Part shown: piece by piece, positions 25,575 through 34,599 of the stretch
Position numbering within the stretch: the stretch's first letter is position 1
Layout of the letters: each line of letters begins with the position of its first letter
NCBI RefSeq assembly: GCF_001424425.1
Contig: NZ_LMPT01000019.1
Span: 619,003 to 683,002, forward strand
DNA: 64,000 nt
Reading direction: 5' to 3'
Source: Acidovorax sp. Leaf191
Lineage (GTDB): Bacteria > Pseudomonadota > Gammaproteobacteria > Burkholderiales > Burkholderiaceae_C
Notes under the pieces: generated by a model
Databases searched by the model: none
Told to the model about the DNA's origin: nothing
What the model saw: the letters and a program-made list of their open reading frames with translations, nothing else
Made by a program: the position numbers and the translations under genes

Positions 25575-26753
25575 CTATTTCATCAGGCGGCCGTTGCTGC
25601 CGATGACGGTGACCTCCACATAGCGCGAGCCGATGCGGTTGGTGGGCGAGTAGCCGAGCGTGATGCCGCCCAGGTCGTAGCTCTGCAGCGACTCCAGCGC
25701 CTTGACCACCCGGGCGCGCGAGGGCGCGGGCCCCGCGCGGCGCAGCGCCTCGACCAGCACCTTGGCACCCAGGAACTGCTCGAAGCTGGTGTAGTTGACC
25801 TCGGCGTCGGGCGCGTATTTCTTGAGCAGCGACTGGTATTCGCGCACCACGGGCAGCTGGGGCCGGTAGGGGTAGGGCACCACCTGGCTGATGCCCAGGC
25901 CGTGCGCGTTCTTGATGCCCGCGAGCTTGACCAGCTCGGTCGGGTCCACCACCGAGATGTTGTACAGCTGCGCGCCGCCGCCCTGCTCGCGATAGCGCTG
26001 GATGAACGCGGCGGCGGGCTTGTTGATGGCGATCATGATGACAGCGTGCACATCGGCGGCCTTGATGGCCTTGACGGCACCATCGACCTGGTCGGTGTTG
26101 CGCTCGTAGCCCGCGGCCACCACCAGCTTGAGGTTGCGCTTGGCCAGCGCCGCCTCCACGCCCGCCAGGCCCGCCTTGCCGAAGCCGTCGTCCTGGTACA
26201 TCACGGCCACGCGGTTCATGCCCAGGGTGGTGAGCTGCTGCACCATGTGCTCGGTCTCGTCCACGTAGCCCGCACGCACATGAAAGATCCAGGGGTTGAA
26301 CGGGCTGCGCAGCGACTCGCCGCCCGTGTACGGCGCCACCAGCGCGGCGCCGCCCTGCTCCAGCACGCCGTCGGCCAAGAGCTGCGTGATGTTGGCGGTG
26401 CCCGCAAAGCCGTACAGCGCCACCACGTCGGGGCGCGCCAGCATGCCGCGGGTCAGGCGCACGGTGTCTGCGACCTTGTACGCGTCGTCCACCACCTCCT
26501 GGCGGATGGTGGCGCCGTGCACGCCGCCCTGGGCGTTGACCCAGTCGAAGTAGATCTTGCCGCCCAGCACCATCTGCGCGCCGGTGCTGGCCAGCACGCC
26601 CGACAGCGGGGCCACCTGCCCCACCACGACCTCGGCCGCGTGCAGCGGGGGCGCCAGGGCGGCGCTGCACACGGCCACCGTCATTGCCGCCATTGCCACC
26701 ATTGACGCCAGCCTGGAGGCTGCGCAGCGGCTCCATCGTTTGAGTTGGTCCAT
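25575..26753 (-). CDS. Liv-type ABC substrate-binding protein
   Basis: A 392-residue type-I binding protein with a long signal peptide ending near PPLHAA. Motifs are VVVGQVAPLSGVLASTGAQM, NAQGGVHGATIRQEVVDDAYK and SFEQFLGAKVLVEALRRAG. It follows the 3HB-oligomer hydrolase on the same strand, so it may deliver a hydroxyacid to the Liv-type transporter at 29142-32853. It is one of two receptors in the PHB block. Confidence 0.9.
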   Translation of the reverse strand: MDQLKRWSRCAASRLASMVAMAAMTVAVCSAALAPPLHAAEVVVGQVAPLSGVLASTGAQMVLGGKIYFDWVNAQGGVHGATIRQEVVDDAYKVADTVRLTRGMLARPDVVALYGFAGTANITQLLADGVLEQGGAALVAPYTGGESLRSPFNPWIFHVRAGYVDETEHMVQQLTTLGMNRVAVMYQDDGFGKAGLAGVEAALAKRNLKLVVAAGYERNTDQVDGAVKAIKAADVHAVIMIAINKPAAAFIQRYREQGGGAQLYNISVVDPTELVKLAGIKNAHGLGISQVVPYPYRPQLPVVREYQSLLKKYAPDAEVNYTSFEQFLGAKVLVEALRRAGPAPSRARVVKALESLQSYDLGGITLGYSPTNRIGSRYVEVTVIGSNGRLMK

Positions 26754-26868
26754 CGTGTCGTGTCTCCGTTCGGATGTCGTTCGCGCAGCCTTCCGGTGAG
26801 CGCGGGCACGGGGCCTGTGCTCAACCCGGGGGGGCTGGACTGCGGTGGTCTTGCGAAGCTCCTTGCGG

Positions 26869-29031
26869 TCAGTCGGGGATGGTGATGGCGCCTGCTGCCG
26901 TGACGGCAATGGCGTTGGCGGCCACGGGGGTGGCGGCCAGTGGCGGTACGTTGGCCGCGGTGATGGCGGGCGCGCTGCCGGCCACGCCGCCGCGCGGCAC
27001 GGTGCGCACCACCTGGCTGGCAGGCAGTGCCTTGCCGTTGGCCAGGTGCTCGTACACCGCGTCGAGCGCGTGGTTCAGGTACACGTGCAGCGGCACGTAG
27101 CGGGTGTCGTAGCCGGGCAGCACCGTGGGCAGGCCGATGAAGCTGTCGAAGTGCTGGGCATTGGCCACTTCCACATAGCTGAGCTTGCTGCCCGCGCCCT
27201 CGACCTTCTTGTTCAGCGCGGCGTAGGGGCGCGAGGTGTGGCTCACGGGCAGCAGCGCATCGGCGCGGCCGTGCACGATGATGGCGGGCTTGCCGCGCAG
27301 GTTGCCGTTGCGGCGGGTCTCGTCCACGCCGGCCTGCAGCTTCTTGGCGGCGGCGTCGGTGCCGGTGACCAGGTTGCGCAGGCACAGCGCGCCTGGCGTG
27401 TTCCAGTCGGCCACGCCGGACTCGGACACCGACAGGAAGTCGCGCGCCGCGCCCAGCCTGCCCTGGTTGTTGATGAGCTGGATGCCGCCCGATGGCGGCA
27501 CGCCGTTGCCCGTGGCGAACATGCCCGCCAGCGCGGCGGGTGCGAGCGGCGCCACCGCACCGGCCGCCGTGGCACCGGCGTAGCTGAAGCCGCACAGGTG
27601 GTCCTTCACGCTGGCGCGCGAGAGGCTGTTGGCAAAGGTCACGGCCACGGCGGGCGCGACTTCGAACGCGGCCAGCGATGCGTGCAGGTCGTTCGACTCG
27701 GGCTCCCAGCCGTAGTCGCGCAGCTTTTGCAGCGCCTCTTCGGCCTGCGTGGCGGTGGTGGAGGCCGACAGCAGCCCGGCGGTCTTCAGTGCCGCGCAGC
27801 GGTTGGGCGCAATGGGCAGCGCCGCGCTGGCAAAGCCCGCAGCGTACGCAGCCGCATAAGGGCTGGTGCTGACCGAGGCCGCCAGCGACGCGCAGGCCTG
27901 GTACAGGTTGGCATAGGTGGTGAAGTCCACCAGCGTCTTGCCCGTGACGGCGACGGTGGTGCCGCCGCGGCGCACGGTGACGCCGGGGTTGGCCGGCAGC
28001 TCCAGCGCCGGCTCGGACACGGCCACGCCGCTGATGAGGCCCTGCGTGTCCTGCTCGGCCGCGGCAATGGCGGCGCCGCCGCCGTTGGAGATGCTGGACG
28101 CGATGACGATGGTGTTGGCGGGCGTGAGCGTCTTCAGGCGCTGGCCGGCGGCGTCGGTGTTGCCGTAGCGCTGGTTGAGCACGTAGTAGCCGAACTCCAC
28201 CGCCTGCAGCGTGGTGGTGCCCCAGTCCTTCTCGGAGTTCTGGCCCGAGTGCGCGTGCTTGAAGGCGAAGCGGTTGGGCGTGGCGGTGTTGAAGGCGGCC
28301 AGCTCGGTGGCCGTGAGGCCGGCGATGAAGGCCGCGTTCTTGCCCGCCGCGGCAGCGGTGGCGCGCGTGCCGTCGATCAGCGGCACGGTGTCGTTTTGCA
28401 GGTCGTGCGGTGCGCCGCCCGTGCCCTTGTCCGAGTAGGCCACGGCGCAGCCCTTCTTCAGGCCCCATTCGCCGGTGGAGATGCCGCCGTACACGCCGCG
28501 CGAGCCCGAGGTGGTGGCCGTGATCATGCAGGGCTTGGCCGGGTTGAACGTGGTGGGCACCTGCACCATGAGCGTGACGTTCTTGCGGCCCGTGCCGTCG
28601 TCGGCAAAGGCGATGTACTCGGTGCCCGCCACCTTGCCCTCGCCCGTGGTGACCTTGCCTTGCGCATCGACGTTGGGGCCGTACAGCAGGCCGTAGCCGC
28701 CCGCGGCCGTCATGTCGAGCATGCCGCGGTAGTTGGTGTGGATGGCCGTGCGGCGCAGCTCGGCCGCCGTGGGCTTGAGCGGGTCGGCATAGGCCGGCGG
28801 CAGGGCTGCGGCCAGGCCGCTGGCCCCGAGGCCTGCGGTCAGCAGGTCGTTGCTGGTGCCGTCGTAGCTGGTCTCGCTGATGGCGCCCAGGTACGCGGGC
28901 TTTGCGTTGAGGGCGGGTGCGTTGTTGTTGTTGCTGTCACCGCCATTGCCGCCGCAGGCCGCGAGGACCGCTGCCGCCAGGGCCGCGGGGACGAAGGGGC
29001 GCAGGCCCCCGTGGATGCTTTTCTTCACCAT
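26869..29031 (-). CDS. 3-hydroxybutyrate oligomer hydrolase, lipoprotein
   Basis: A 720-residue protein matching the D-(-)-3-hydroxybutyrate oligomer hydrolase family. A lipobox LAACGG near residue 25 suggests a lipoprotein exported to the envelope. The catalytic Ser is probably Ser315 in ASSISNGGGAA. Other family stretches are TSGSRGVYGGISTGEWGLKKGCAVAYSDKG and SYVEVANAQHFDSF. It would split dimers and trimers released by the PHB depolymerase into 3HB monomers. A short Asn run after the lipobox is encoded by a GTT repeat. Confidence 0.9.
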   Translation of the reverse strand: MVKKSIHGGLRPFVPAALAAAVLAACGGNGGDSNNNNAPALNAKPAYLGAISETSYDGTSNDLLTAGLGASGLAAALPPAYADPLKPTAAELRRTAIHTNYRGMLDMTAAGGYGLLYGPNVDAQGKVTTGEGKVAGTEYIAFADDGTGRKNVTLMVQVPTTFNPAKPCMITATTSGSRGVYGGISTGEWGLKKGCAVAYSDKGTGGAPHDLQNDTVPLIDGTRATAAAAGKNAAFIAGLTATELAAFNTATPNRFAFKHAHSGQNSEKDWGTTTLQAVEFGYYVLNQRYGNTDAAGQRLKTLTPANTIVIASSISNGGGAAIAAAEQDTQGLISGVAVSEPALELPANPGVTVRRGGTTVAVTGKTLVDFTTYANLYQACASLAASVSTSPYAAAYAAGFASAALPIAPNRCAALKTAGLLSASTTATQAEEALQKLRDYGWEPESNDLHASLAAFEVAPAVAVTFANSLSRASVKDHLCGFSYAGATAAGAVAPLAPAALAGMFATGNGVPPSGGIQLINNQGRLGAARDFLSVSESGVADWNTPGALCLRNLVTGTDAAAKKLQAGVDETRRNGNLRGKPAIIVHGRADALLPVSHTSRPYAALNKKVEGAGSKLSYVEVANAQHFDSFIGLPTVLPGYDTRYVPLHVYLNHALDAVYEHLANGKALPASQVVRTVPRGGVAGSAPAITAANVPPLAATPVAANAIAVTAAGAITIPD

Positions 29032-29113
29032 GTGCTTGTCTCCTGTTTTTTGTCTTCACTTTTTTACACAGCTACCCCGCACCTCACCCACGCCCGCTCC
29101 TGCGGGCGCCACC

Positions 29114-29135
29114 CACGTCCGCGCTGGCGGACGTG
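29114..29135. other. Intercistronic hairpin after livM-like gene
   Basis: CACGTCCGC and GCGGACGTG form a perfect 9-bp stem with a 4-base loop directly after the stop at 29142. No U-tract follows, so it is more likely an RNA stability element than a strong terminator. Confidence 0.5.
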
Positions 29136-29141
29136 TGGTGC

Positions 29142-30212
29142 TCAGGCCTTGCGCGCCGCGGCCGCGCGCAGGCGCCCCACCACACCGGTGGGGAAGTAGT
29201 AGACCGACAGGACGAACAGCACGCCCAGCCACAGCAGCCAGCGGTCGGGCGACAGCAGCCCGGACAGCCAGGGCAGGCCCGACGCGGCCTCGCTGCCCAG
29301 GCGCAGCAAATCCTGCAGGTAGCTTTGCGCCACGAGGAACAGCACGGCGCCGATGGCCGAGCCGTAGATGGTGCCCATGCCGCCGATCACGACGATGAGC
29401 AGGCAGTCCATCATGATCTCGAAGCTGAGCGAGGTGTCCGGCCCGTTGTAGCGCAGCCAGAGCGCGAGCATGGCGCCCGCGCAGCAGGCGAACAGGGCCG
29501 ACAGCACGCTGGATGTGGTGCGGTACACCACCACGCGGTAGCCGATGGCCTCGGCGCGGAACTCGTTCTCGCGGATCGCCTGCAGCACGCGGCCGAAGGG
29601 CGAGTTCACGATGCGCAGCAGCGCCAGCACCAGCGCCACGGCCACCACGAAGAGCAGGTAGTAGCACAGCAGCCGCCCATCCAGCGTGACGCCCAGGAAG
29701 GGCTCGTCGAACGGCTCGAAGCTGGGCGACAGGATCTCGGGCACCTTGAAGGTCAGGCCGTCTTCGCCGCCGGTGATGTCCGACAGCTGCGAGGCCAGCG
29801 TCTGGAACGCCGCGGCCACGGCCAGCGTGATCATCGCGAAGAAGATGGCGCGCACCCGCAGCGAGAACAGCCCCACCGCCAGCGACAGCAGCAGCGAGAG
29901 CACCAGCGCGCCACCCAGGCCCACGCCCAGCGCGGTCCAGGTGGGCCCCATGCGCGTGGTGGCCACCGCAATGCCATAGGCCCCGATGCCGAAGAACATG
30001 GTGTGCGCAAAGCTCACGATGCCGGTGTAGCCCAGGAGCAGGTCGAAGCTGGCGACCAGCACCACGAAGATCAGCACCTTGGCCGCGACGGACAGCGCCT
30101 TGACGCCCGGGAACAGGAACGGCGCGAACGCCAGTCCCAGGAAGATGGCCACGAGGATCACCGCCAGCACCTTGCTGCGCGGGTAGTCGCCGGAGAGAAG
30201 TCGGTTCAGCAT
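29142..30212 (-). CDS. livM: Liv-type ABC permease (LivM)
   Basis: A 356-residue inner-membrane permease with about nine hydrophobic segments. The conserved GRVLQAIRENEFRAEAIGYRV loop is the LivM cytoplasmic coupling region. It starts 16 bases after livH. Together they form the channel of a hydrophobic-amide/branched-chain type importer. The PHB-degrading neighbours suggest a hydroxyacid cargo rather than an amino acid. Confidence 0.93.
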   Translation of the reverse strand: MLNRLLSGDYPRSKVLAVILVAIFLGLAFAPFLFPGVKALSVAAKVLIFVVLVASFDLLLGYTGIVSFAHTMFFGIGAYGIAVATTRMGPTWTALGVGLGGALVLSLLLSLAVGLFSLRVRAIFFAMITLAVAAAFQTLASQLSDITGGEDGLTFKVPEILSPSFEPFDEPFLGVTLDGRLLCYYLLFVVAVALVLALLRIVNSPFGRVLQAIRENEFRAEAIGYRVVVYRTTSSVLSALFACCAGAMLALWLRYNGPDTSLSFEIMMDCLLIVVIGGMGTIYGSAIGAVLFLVAQSYLQDLLRLGSEAASGLPWLSGLLSPDRWLLWLGVLFVLSVYYFPTGVVGRLRAAAARKA

Positions 30213-30228
30213 GTTGTGGGGCTCCTCT

Positions 30229-31218
30229 TCAACGGTTGGCGACCGGGTAGACGCCCTGCGGACGCCACAGCAGGATGGCCACCATCAACGCGATGTTGGA
30301 GAACAGCGCCACCTTGGGCAACAGAAAGCCGGTGTAGTTGGCCATCAGCCCCACCAGCAGCGCGCCGATGAGGGCGCCGCCCGTGGACCCCAGGCCGCCG
30401 ATGATGATCACGATGAAGATCAGCACGTTGACCTGCGCGCCCATCTGCGGGATCACGTTCTGCTGGTACAGGCCCCACATCACCCCGCCCAGGCCCGCCA
30501 GGGCCGAGCCCACGACGAACACGCCCACGAACAGGCGGCGGATGCGGTAGCCCAGCGACTCGACCATCTCGCGGTCCTGCACGCCCGCGCGGATGAGCAG
30601 GCCGACCTTGGTGCGCGACAGCGTCCAGGCCAGTACGCCGAAGACCACCAGGCCCACCGCCACGGCGATGAGTCGGTATTTCTCGATGGCGGCGTCACCA
30701 ATCAGCAGCGAGCCGCGCATGCCTTCGGGCAGCGGCAGCGGGATCTGCGCGGGGCCCCAGATGACCTTGATCAGCTCTTCGCCGATGATCATGCCGCCCA
30801 TGGTGATGAGGATCTGCTTCAAGTGCTGGCCGTACACGGGCCGCACGATGAAGCGCTCGAACGCCAGGCCCACCGCCCCGGCGACGGCCATGGCCACCAG
30901 CATGGCGGGCAGCACCGCCATCAGGTTGCGCCACAGGTCGGCACTTTGGGTGTAGTCGCCCATGGCGCCCAGCACGCTGGTGGCCACAAAGGCACCGAGC
31001 GCGATGAACACGCCGTGGCCGAAGTTGAGCACGTCCATCAGGCCGAACACGAGCGTGAGGCCCGAGGCGATGATGAAGATGATCATGCCCATGGCCAGGC
31101 CCGCCACCGTGAGCGTGAGCCAGGTGCTGGGCGAGCCGATGAAGGGCAGCACCACCAGCGCAAGCCCCGGCACCAGCGCCAGGGGTTTCCAGTCGAAGTC
31201 GCGGGCGATGATGCTCAT
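30229..31218 (-). CDS. livH: Liv-type ABC permease (LivH)
   Basis: A 329-residue permease. Hydrophobic helices surround VGLLIRAGVQDREMVESLGY, the LivH coupling loop, and GGLGSTGGALIGALLVGLMANY is a family stretch. Between its start and the livF stop lie 115 bases containing one copy of the dispersed repeat, so expression of the two permeases may be set apart from the ATPases. Confidence 0.93.
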   Translation of the reverse strand: MSIIARDFDWKPLALVPGLALVVLPFIGSPSTWLTLTVAGLAMGMIIFIIASGLTLVFGLMDVLNFGHGVFIALGAFVATSVLGAMGDYTQSADLWRNLMAVLPAMLVAMAVAGAVGLAFERFIVRPVYGQHLKQILITMGGMIIGEELIKVIWGPAQIPLPLPEGMRGSLLIGDAAIEKYRLIAVAVGLVVFGVLAWTLSRTKVGLLIRAGVQDREMVESLGYRIRRLFVGVFVVGSALAGLGGVMWGLYQQNVIPQMGAQVNVLIFIVIIIGGLGSTGGALIGALLVGLMANYTGFLLPKVALFSNIALMVAILLWRPQGVYPVANR

Positions 31219-31256
31219 GCCGGACCTCCTGGGCGTGTGGGTCCTGCGACAGCGTT

Positions 31257-31322
31257 TGCTACCATTTTTATAGCTGCTTGCGCTTGCCTATCGAGCGGTA
31301 GAGCACCAAAAGGCTTGAAATT
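31257..31322. repeat. Dispersed palindromic repeat, copy 2
   Basis: Contains TATAGCTGCTTGCGCTTG and ATCGAGCGGTAGAGC and ends AAAGGCTTGAAATT. It lies in the livF–livH gap inside the PHB operon. Confidence 0.75.
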
Positions 31323-31333
31323 CAGAGTGTTTG

Positions 31334-32083
31334 TCATAGTGCCAGCCCCAGCAGCGACCGCTGCAATGCCTCGTCTTGCGCCAGCGCGGCCATGCTGCCT
31401 GCATGCACCACCTGGCCGTTGTCCATCACGGCGACGGTGTCACCCAGCCGCTTGGCGAAGTTGATGTTCTGCTCGACGAGCAGGATGGTCACGCCGCTCT
31501 TCTTGAGCTGGTCGAACGCCTCGATCATGTTGTTGATGATGGCGGGCGCGAGGCCCTTGCTGGGCTCGTCCACGATGAGCAGGTCGCGCGGCTCGACGAT
31601 GGCGCGGCTCACCGCCACCATCTGCTTTTGCCCGCCGCTGAGCTTGCCCGCGGGGTGGTTCCAGAACTTCTCCACGGCCGGGAAGAGCCGGAAGATCCAT
31701 TCGAGCCGGGCCGTGTCCATCTGCGCGGCGTTCTTGGCGCCGCGCGCGGCCAGCAGCATGTTTTCCTTCACCGTGAGGTCCGCGAAGATGCCCATGTTCT
31801 CGGGCACGTAGGCGATGTTCATGCCGGCAATGGCGGGCGTGTTCATGGCCGTGATGTCGCGGCCTGCGAAGTGCACCGTGCCCTGCGACGCGTGCCACAG
31901 GCCCATGATGGTGCGCAGCGTGGTGGTCTTGCCCGCGCCGTTGCGGCCCAGCAGCATGGTGAGCTGGCCCTTGGGCACGGCCAGGTCGACGCCGTGCAGG
32001 ATGTGGTACGCGCCGATGTGGGTGTGCACGCCTTTGAGTTCGAGCAGGTTGCCCGTGTGGTTGTGGGTGTTGGGGGTCGTCAT
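31334..32083 (-). CDS. livF: Liv-type ABC ATPase (LivF)
   Basis: A 249-residue ATPase with Walker A GRNGAGKTT, signature LSGGQKQM, Walker B LLIVDEPSKGL and switch His replaced by the LivF-typical VEQN. The ATG overlaps the livG stop by ATGA. Confidence 0.93.
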   Translation of the reverse strand: MTTPNTHNHTGNLLELKGVHTHIGAYHILHGVDLAVPKGQLTMLLGRNGAGKTTTLRTIMGLWHASQGTVHFAGRDITAMNTPAIAGMNIAYVPENMGIFADLTVKENMLLAARGAKNAAQMDTARLEWIFRLFPAVEKFWNHPAGKLSGGQKQMVAVSRAIVEPRDLLIVDEPSKGLAPAIINNMIEAFDQLKKSGVTILLVEQNINFAKRLGDTVAVMDNGQVVHAGSMAALAQDEALQRSLLGLAL

Positions 32084-32853
32084 GCGGCCGCCTCCTTCGT
32101 CACGCCGAGATAGGCTTCCTGCACCACGGGCGAGGCGATGACTTCGGCGGGCACGCCGTCGGCCACCAGGGTGCCGTTGGTCAACACGATGATGCGGTCG
32201 GCCAGCTCGCGCACCACGTCCATCTTGTGCTCCACCAGCAGGATGATCTTGGTCTTGTCCTTCTTCAGCTCGCGGATCAGGTTCAGGATCACGGGGGCCT
32301 CGTCGTGGCTCATGCCGGCCGTGGGTTCGTCGAACATGTAGACCTGCGGCTCCAGCGCCATGAGCAGCGCCACTTCGAGCTTGCGCTGGTCGCCGTGCGG
32401 CAGGCTCGCCACAGGCGTTTCCTGGCGGTCGAGCATGGCCACCGCCTGCAGGATGGCGCGGGCGCGGTCGGTCAGGTCGCGGTGGTCGCTCCAGATGCTC
32501 CACAGGTTCAGGCCGCGGCGGTGCTTGCCCTCTTGCGTGGCTTGCACGGCCAGGCGCACGTTCTCCAGCACGCTGAGGTTGGGAAACAGGTTGGTGAGCT
32601 GGAAGGCCCGGCCCAGGCCCGCATGCGTGCGCGCCGAGACGGACTGCCCCGTGAGGTCCTGCCCACCCAGCGTGACGCTGCCCGCCGTGGCGCGCAGCTG
32701 TCCCGAAATGAGGTTGAAGTACGTGGTCTTGCCCGCGCCGTTGGGGCCCACGATGGCGGTCAGCGTGCCGGGCTCGAAAGAGCAGGTCACGGCGTTGACC
32801 GCCACGTGGCCGCCGAAGCGGATGGTCAAGTCCTTGGTGGACAAGGTGCTCAT
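32080..32853 (-). CDS. livG: Liv-type ABC ATPase (LivG)
   Basis: A 257-residue ATPase with Walker A GPNGAGKTT, signature-like SLPHGDQRKLE, Walker B VYMFDEPTAGMSH and switch region VEHKMD. It is the first transporter gene after the PHB depolymerase, separated by about 90 bases that hold a GC-rich hairpin. Confidence 0.93.
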   Translation of the reverse strand: MSTLSTKDLTIRFGGHVAVNAVTCSFEPGTLTAIVGPNGAGKTTYFNLISGQLRATAGSVTLGGQDLTGQSVSARTHAGLGRAFQLTNLFPNLSVLENVRLAVQATQEGKHRRGLNLWSIWSDHRDLTDRARAILQAVAMLDRQETPVASLPHGDQRKLEVALLMALEPQVYMFDEPTAGMSHDEAPVILNLIRELKKDKTKIILLVEHKMDVVRELADRIIVLTNGTLVADGVPAEVIASPVVQEAYLGVTKEAAA

Positions 32854-32893
32854 GGGTAGTGCGTCACTTTCACGGTCGTCGTCTTTCAGGGGT

Positions 32894-32931
32894 ACCGCGC
32901 GCCCTGCCCTGACATGGACAGAGCGCGCGGT
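32894..32931. other. GC-rich hairpin after PHB depolymerase gene
   Basis: ACCGCGCGC and GCGCGCGGT form a 9-bp stem with a 20-base loop just after the depolymerase stop. No U-tract is seen; it may reduce read-through into livG. Confidence 0.45.
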
Positions 32932-32944
32932 GTTCAGCGCATGG

Positions 32945-34426
32945 TCAAGGGCATGTGCCGATGACGTAGTAGTTGGGACTGGTCTGCTTCAAGGTGTTGT
33001 TCACGAAGATGTTCCACAGCCCCATGCTCTGGTTGGAGCCCAGCGCGAAGGTGTAGCCGCCATACACGTACGCCCGGCCGGCCATGGTGTGGGCGTAGTT
33101 GCTGGCAGTGGTGCAGGTGGCGCCACCTCCCGGTGCAGCGAGCGTGGTGCCCGTTGCGGCGGCCGATGCAGCGCCCTCGGCGCCGTTGGCGTCGGCGGCG
33201 CGCACCGTCCAGCTGTAGGTGGTGGAGGCGGCCAGGCCGGTGTCGGTGTAGCTCGTGCCGCTCACCGGCAGCGCGTTGACCTTGTTGGCATTGCGGTAGA
33301 CGTTGTAGCTGGCCGCGCCCGAGACGGCGCCCCAGCCCACCACCATGGAGCTGGCCGTGGCGCCGGAGGTGCTCACGCCCGTGGGGGCGGGCAATGCGGG
33401 GTTTGTGGGCGGGTTGGTCGTGCCGCCGCCGCTGGAGACCTGGTCCACCATGGCCTTGATGGCGGCCATCTGCGGGCCGGACTTCTTGGCGTAGTTGGCG
33501 TTGTCGTAGCCCCACCAGTCAAAGCAGCTGTTGGTGGCTGCGGTGCTGGTCTGGGGGTAGAGCATCACGATGTTGTTGGTCTCGGCCCAGCGGTTGTAGC
33601 CGGTGTTGCGCACGTACTGCTGCTGCACGTCGCTGATGTTCTGCTTGCAGCCGTGCAGCACCACGTGCAGCTTGCAGGTGGCCGTGCCGCCCGCCTGGCA
33701 GGCCTGCGGAATGTAGGCCCAGCCGGTGGTGGCCATGCCGTGGTTGGTGATGAACTGGTTCTGGTTGAACTCGACGTAGTTGCCCGTGGGCAGCGCAGCA
33801 GTGCTGCGCGGGCTCAACGTGCCGTACAGGTGCTGCAGCATGGCGCCGGCCAGGTCGAAGTTGCAGTCGCTGATGTAGGGCGCGCCCTTGGTGGAGCAGC
33901 CGTTGCCGTAGTCGTCGGTGACCATGGCGTGTTCGGCCGCGATGTCCTTCTTGTAGACCACATTGGCCGCGGGCACGAAGCTGTTGTAGTAGGTGCGCAG
34001 TGCGTCCATCACGCCGGTCTTGACCACGCTGTCGAGCGTGCCGGAGAACAGGTAGACCTTGGAGGCCTGCAGGTTGGCCACCGGGTCGATCAGGCCCTGG
34101 CTGGCCCAGCTGTTGGTGGTGCTCACCAGCGTGCTGGTGGGGATGCTGGCGGGGCTGGCCATGCAGCGCCCGGTGGCGTTGACGATGGAGCCTTCGGCGC
34201 AGTAGAACGGCCCGCCGGCGACCACGCCCGCGCCCTTGGCAAAGGTGGCCGAGTACGCCACGTGCAGCTGCACGGCCATGAAGCCGCCGGCCGACAGGCC
34301 CGACACGGTGGTCTGTGTCTTGTCGATCTTGAGCGCGGGGAGGTTGACGGCGGCGTAGGCGCCGCCCGATGCGCACAGTGCAAAAGCAGCCCCTGCTGCA
34401 GCCGCCCGGATGAAATTGAAAGCCAT
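32945..34426 (-). CDS. phaZ: Extracellular poly(3-hydroxybutyrate) depolymerase
   Basis: A 493-residue secreted enzyme. Residues 1-25 are a signal peptide (ALCASGGAYAA). The lipase box GLSAG with Ser45 lies near the N-terminus, the layout of type-2 PHB depolymerase catalytic domains; the oxyanion His region is VVLHGCKQ. A fibronectin type-III linker follows (about residues 345-435: PTGVSTSGATASSMVVGW) and a C-terminal substrate-binding domain (NYAHTMAGRAYVYGGYTFALG). It hydrolyses PHB granules outside the cell. GGAG lies before the ATG. Confidence 0.93.
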   Translation of the reverse strand: MAFNFIRAAAAGAAFALCASGGAYAAVNLPALKIDKTQTTVSGLSAGGFMAVQLHVAYSATFAKGAGVVAGGPFYCAEGSIVNATGRCMASPASIPTSTLVSTTNSWASQGLIDPVANLQASKVYLFSGTLDSVVKTGVMDALRTYYNSFVPAANVVYKKDIAAEHAMVTDDYGNGCSTKGAPYISDCNFDLAGAMLQHLYGTLSPRSTAALPTGNYVEFNQNQFITNHGMATTGWAYIPQACQAGGTATCKLHVVLHGCKQNISDVQQQYVRNTGYNRWAETNNIVMLYPQTSTAATNSCFDWWGYDNANYAKKSGPQMAAIKAMVDQVSSGGGTTNPPTNPALPAPTGVSTSGATASSMVVGWGAVSGAASYNVYRNANKVNALPVSGTSYTDTGLAASTTYSWTVRAADANGAEGAASAAATGTTLAAPGGGATCTTASNYAHTMAGRAYVYGGYTFALGSNQSMGLWNIFVNNTLKQTSPNYYVIGTCP

Positions 34427-34467
34427 GTTGTCTTGTCTCCAAATAATTTTGAGAAAGTCTGACCCAG

Positions 34468-34486
34468 CCTCCGTGTGATCCGGAGG
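34468..34486. other. Small hairpin upstream of PHB depolymerase
   Basis: CCTCCG and CGGAGG pair around a 7-base loop, 42 bases before the depolymerase ATG. On the minus strand it lies between the terminator at 34507 and the ribosome site, so it belongs to the depolymerase leader. Confidence 0.35.
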
Positions 34487-34506
34487 TTCATGCATCAATC
34501 CACTGG

Positions 34507-34527
34507 AAAAAAGGGGCGGCCGCCCCT
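34507..34527 (-). terminator. Intrinsic terminator after binding-protein gene in PHB operon
   Basis: GGGGCGGCCGCCCC is a perfect palindrome followed on the minus strand by six U residues. It follows the binding-protein gene and precedes the depolymerase, so it probably gives excess receptor over the rest of the operon. Confidence 0.75.
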
Positions 34528-34599
34528 GCGGGATGAACCCCGAAGGAGCAGGATGGTTGTCCTGTCCGTCGGGCCTCGCTAACGCATCGAAAGACCGGC

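Noticed and set aside
26869..29031. Asn-coding GTT run as a variable repeat
   Set aside because: Only about four or five units and in frame; too short to suggest phase variation.
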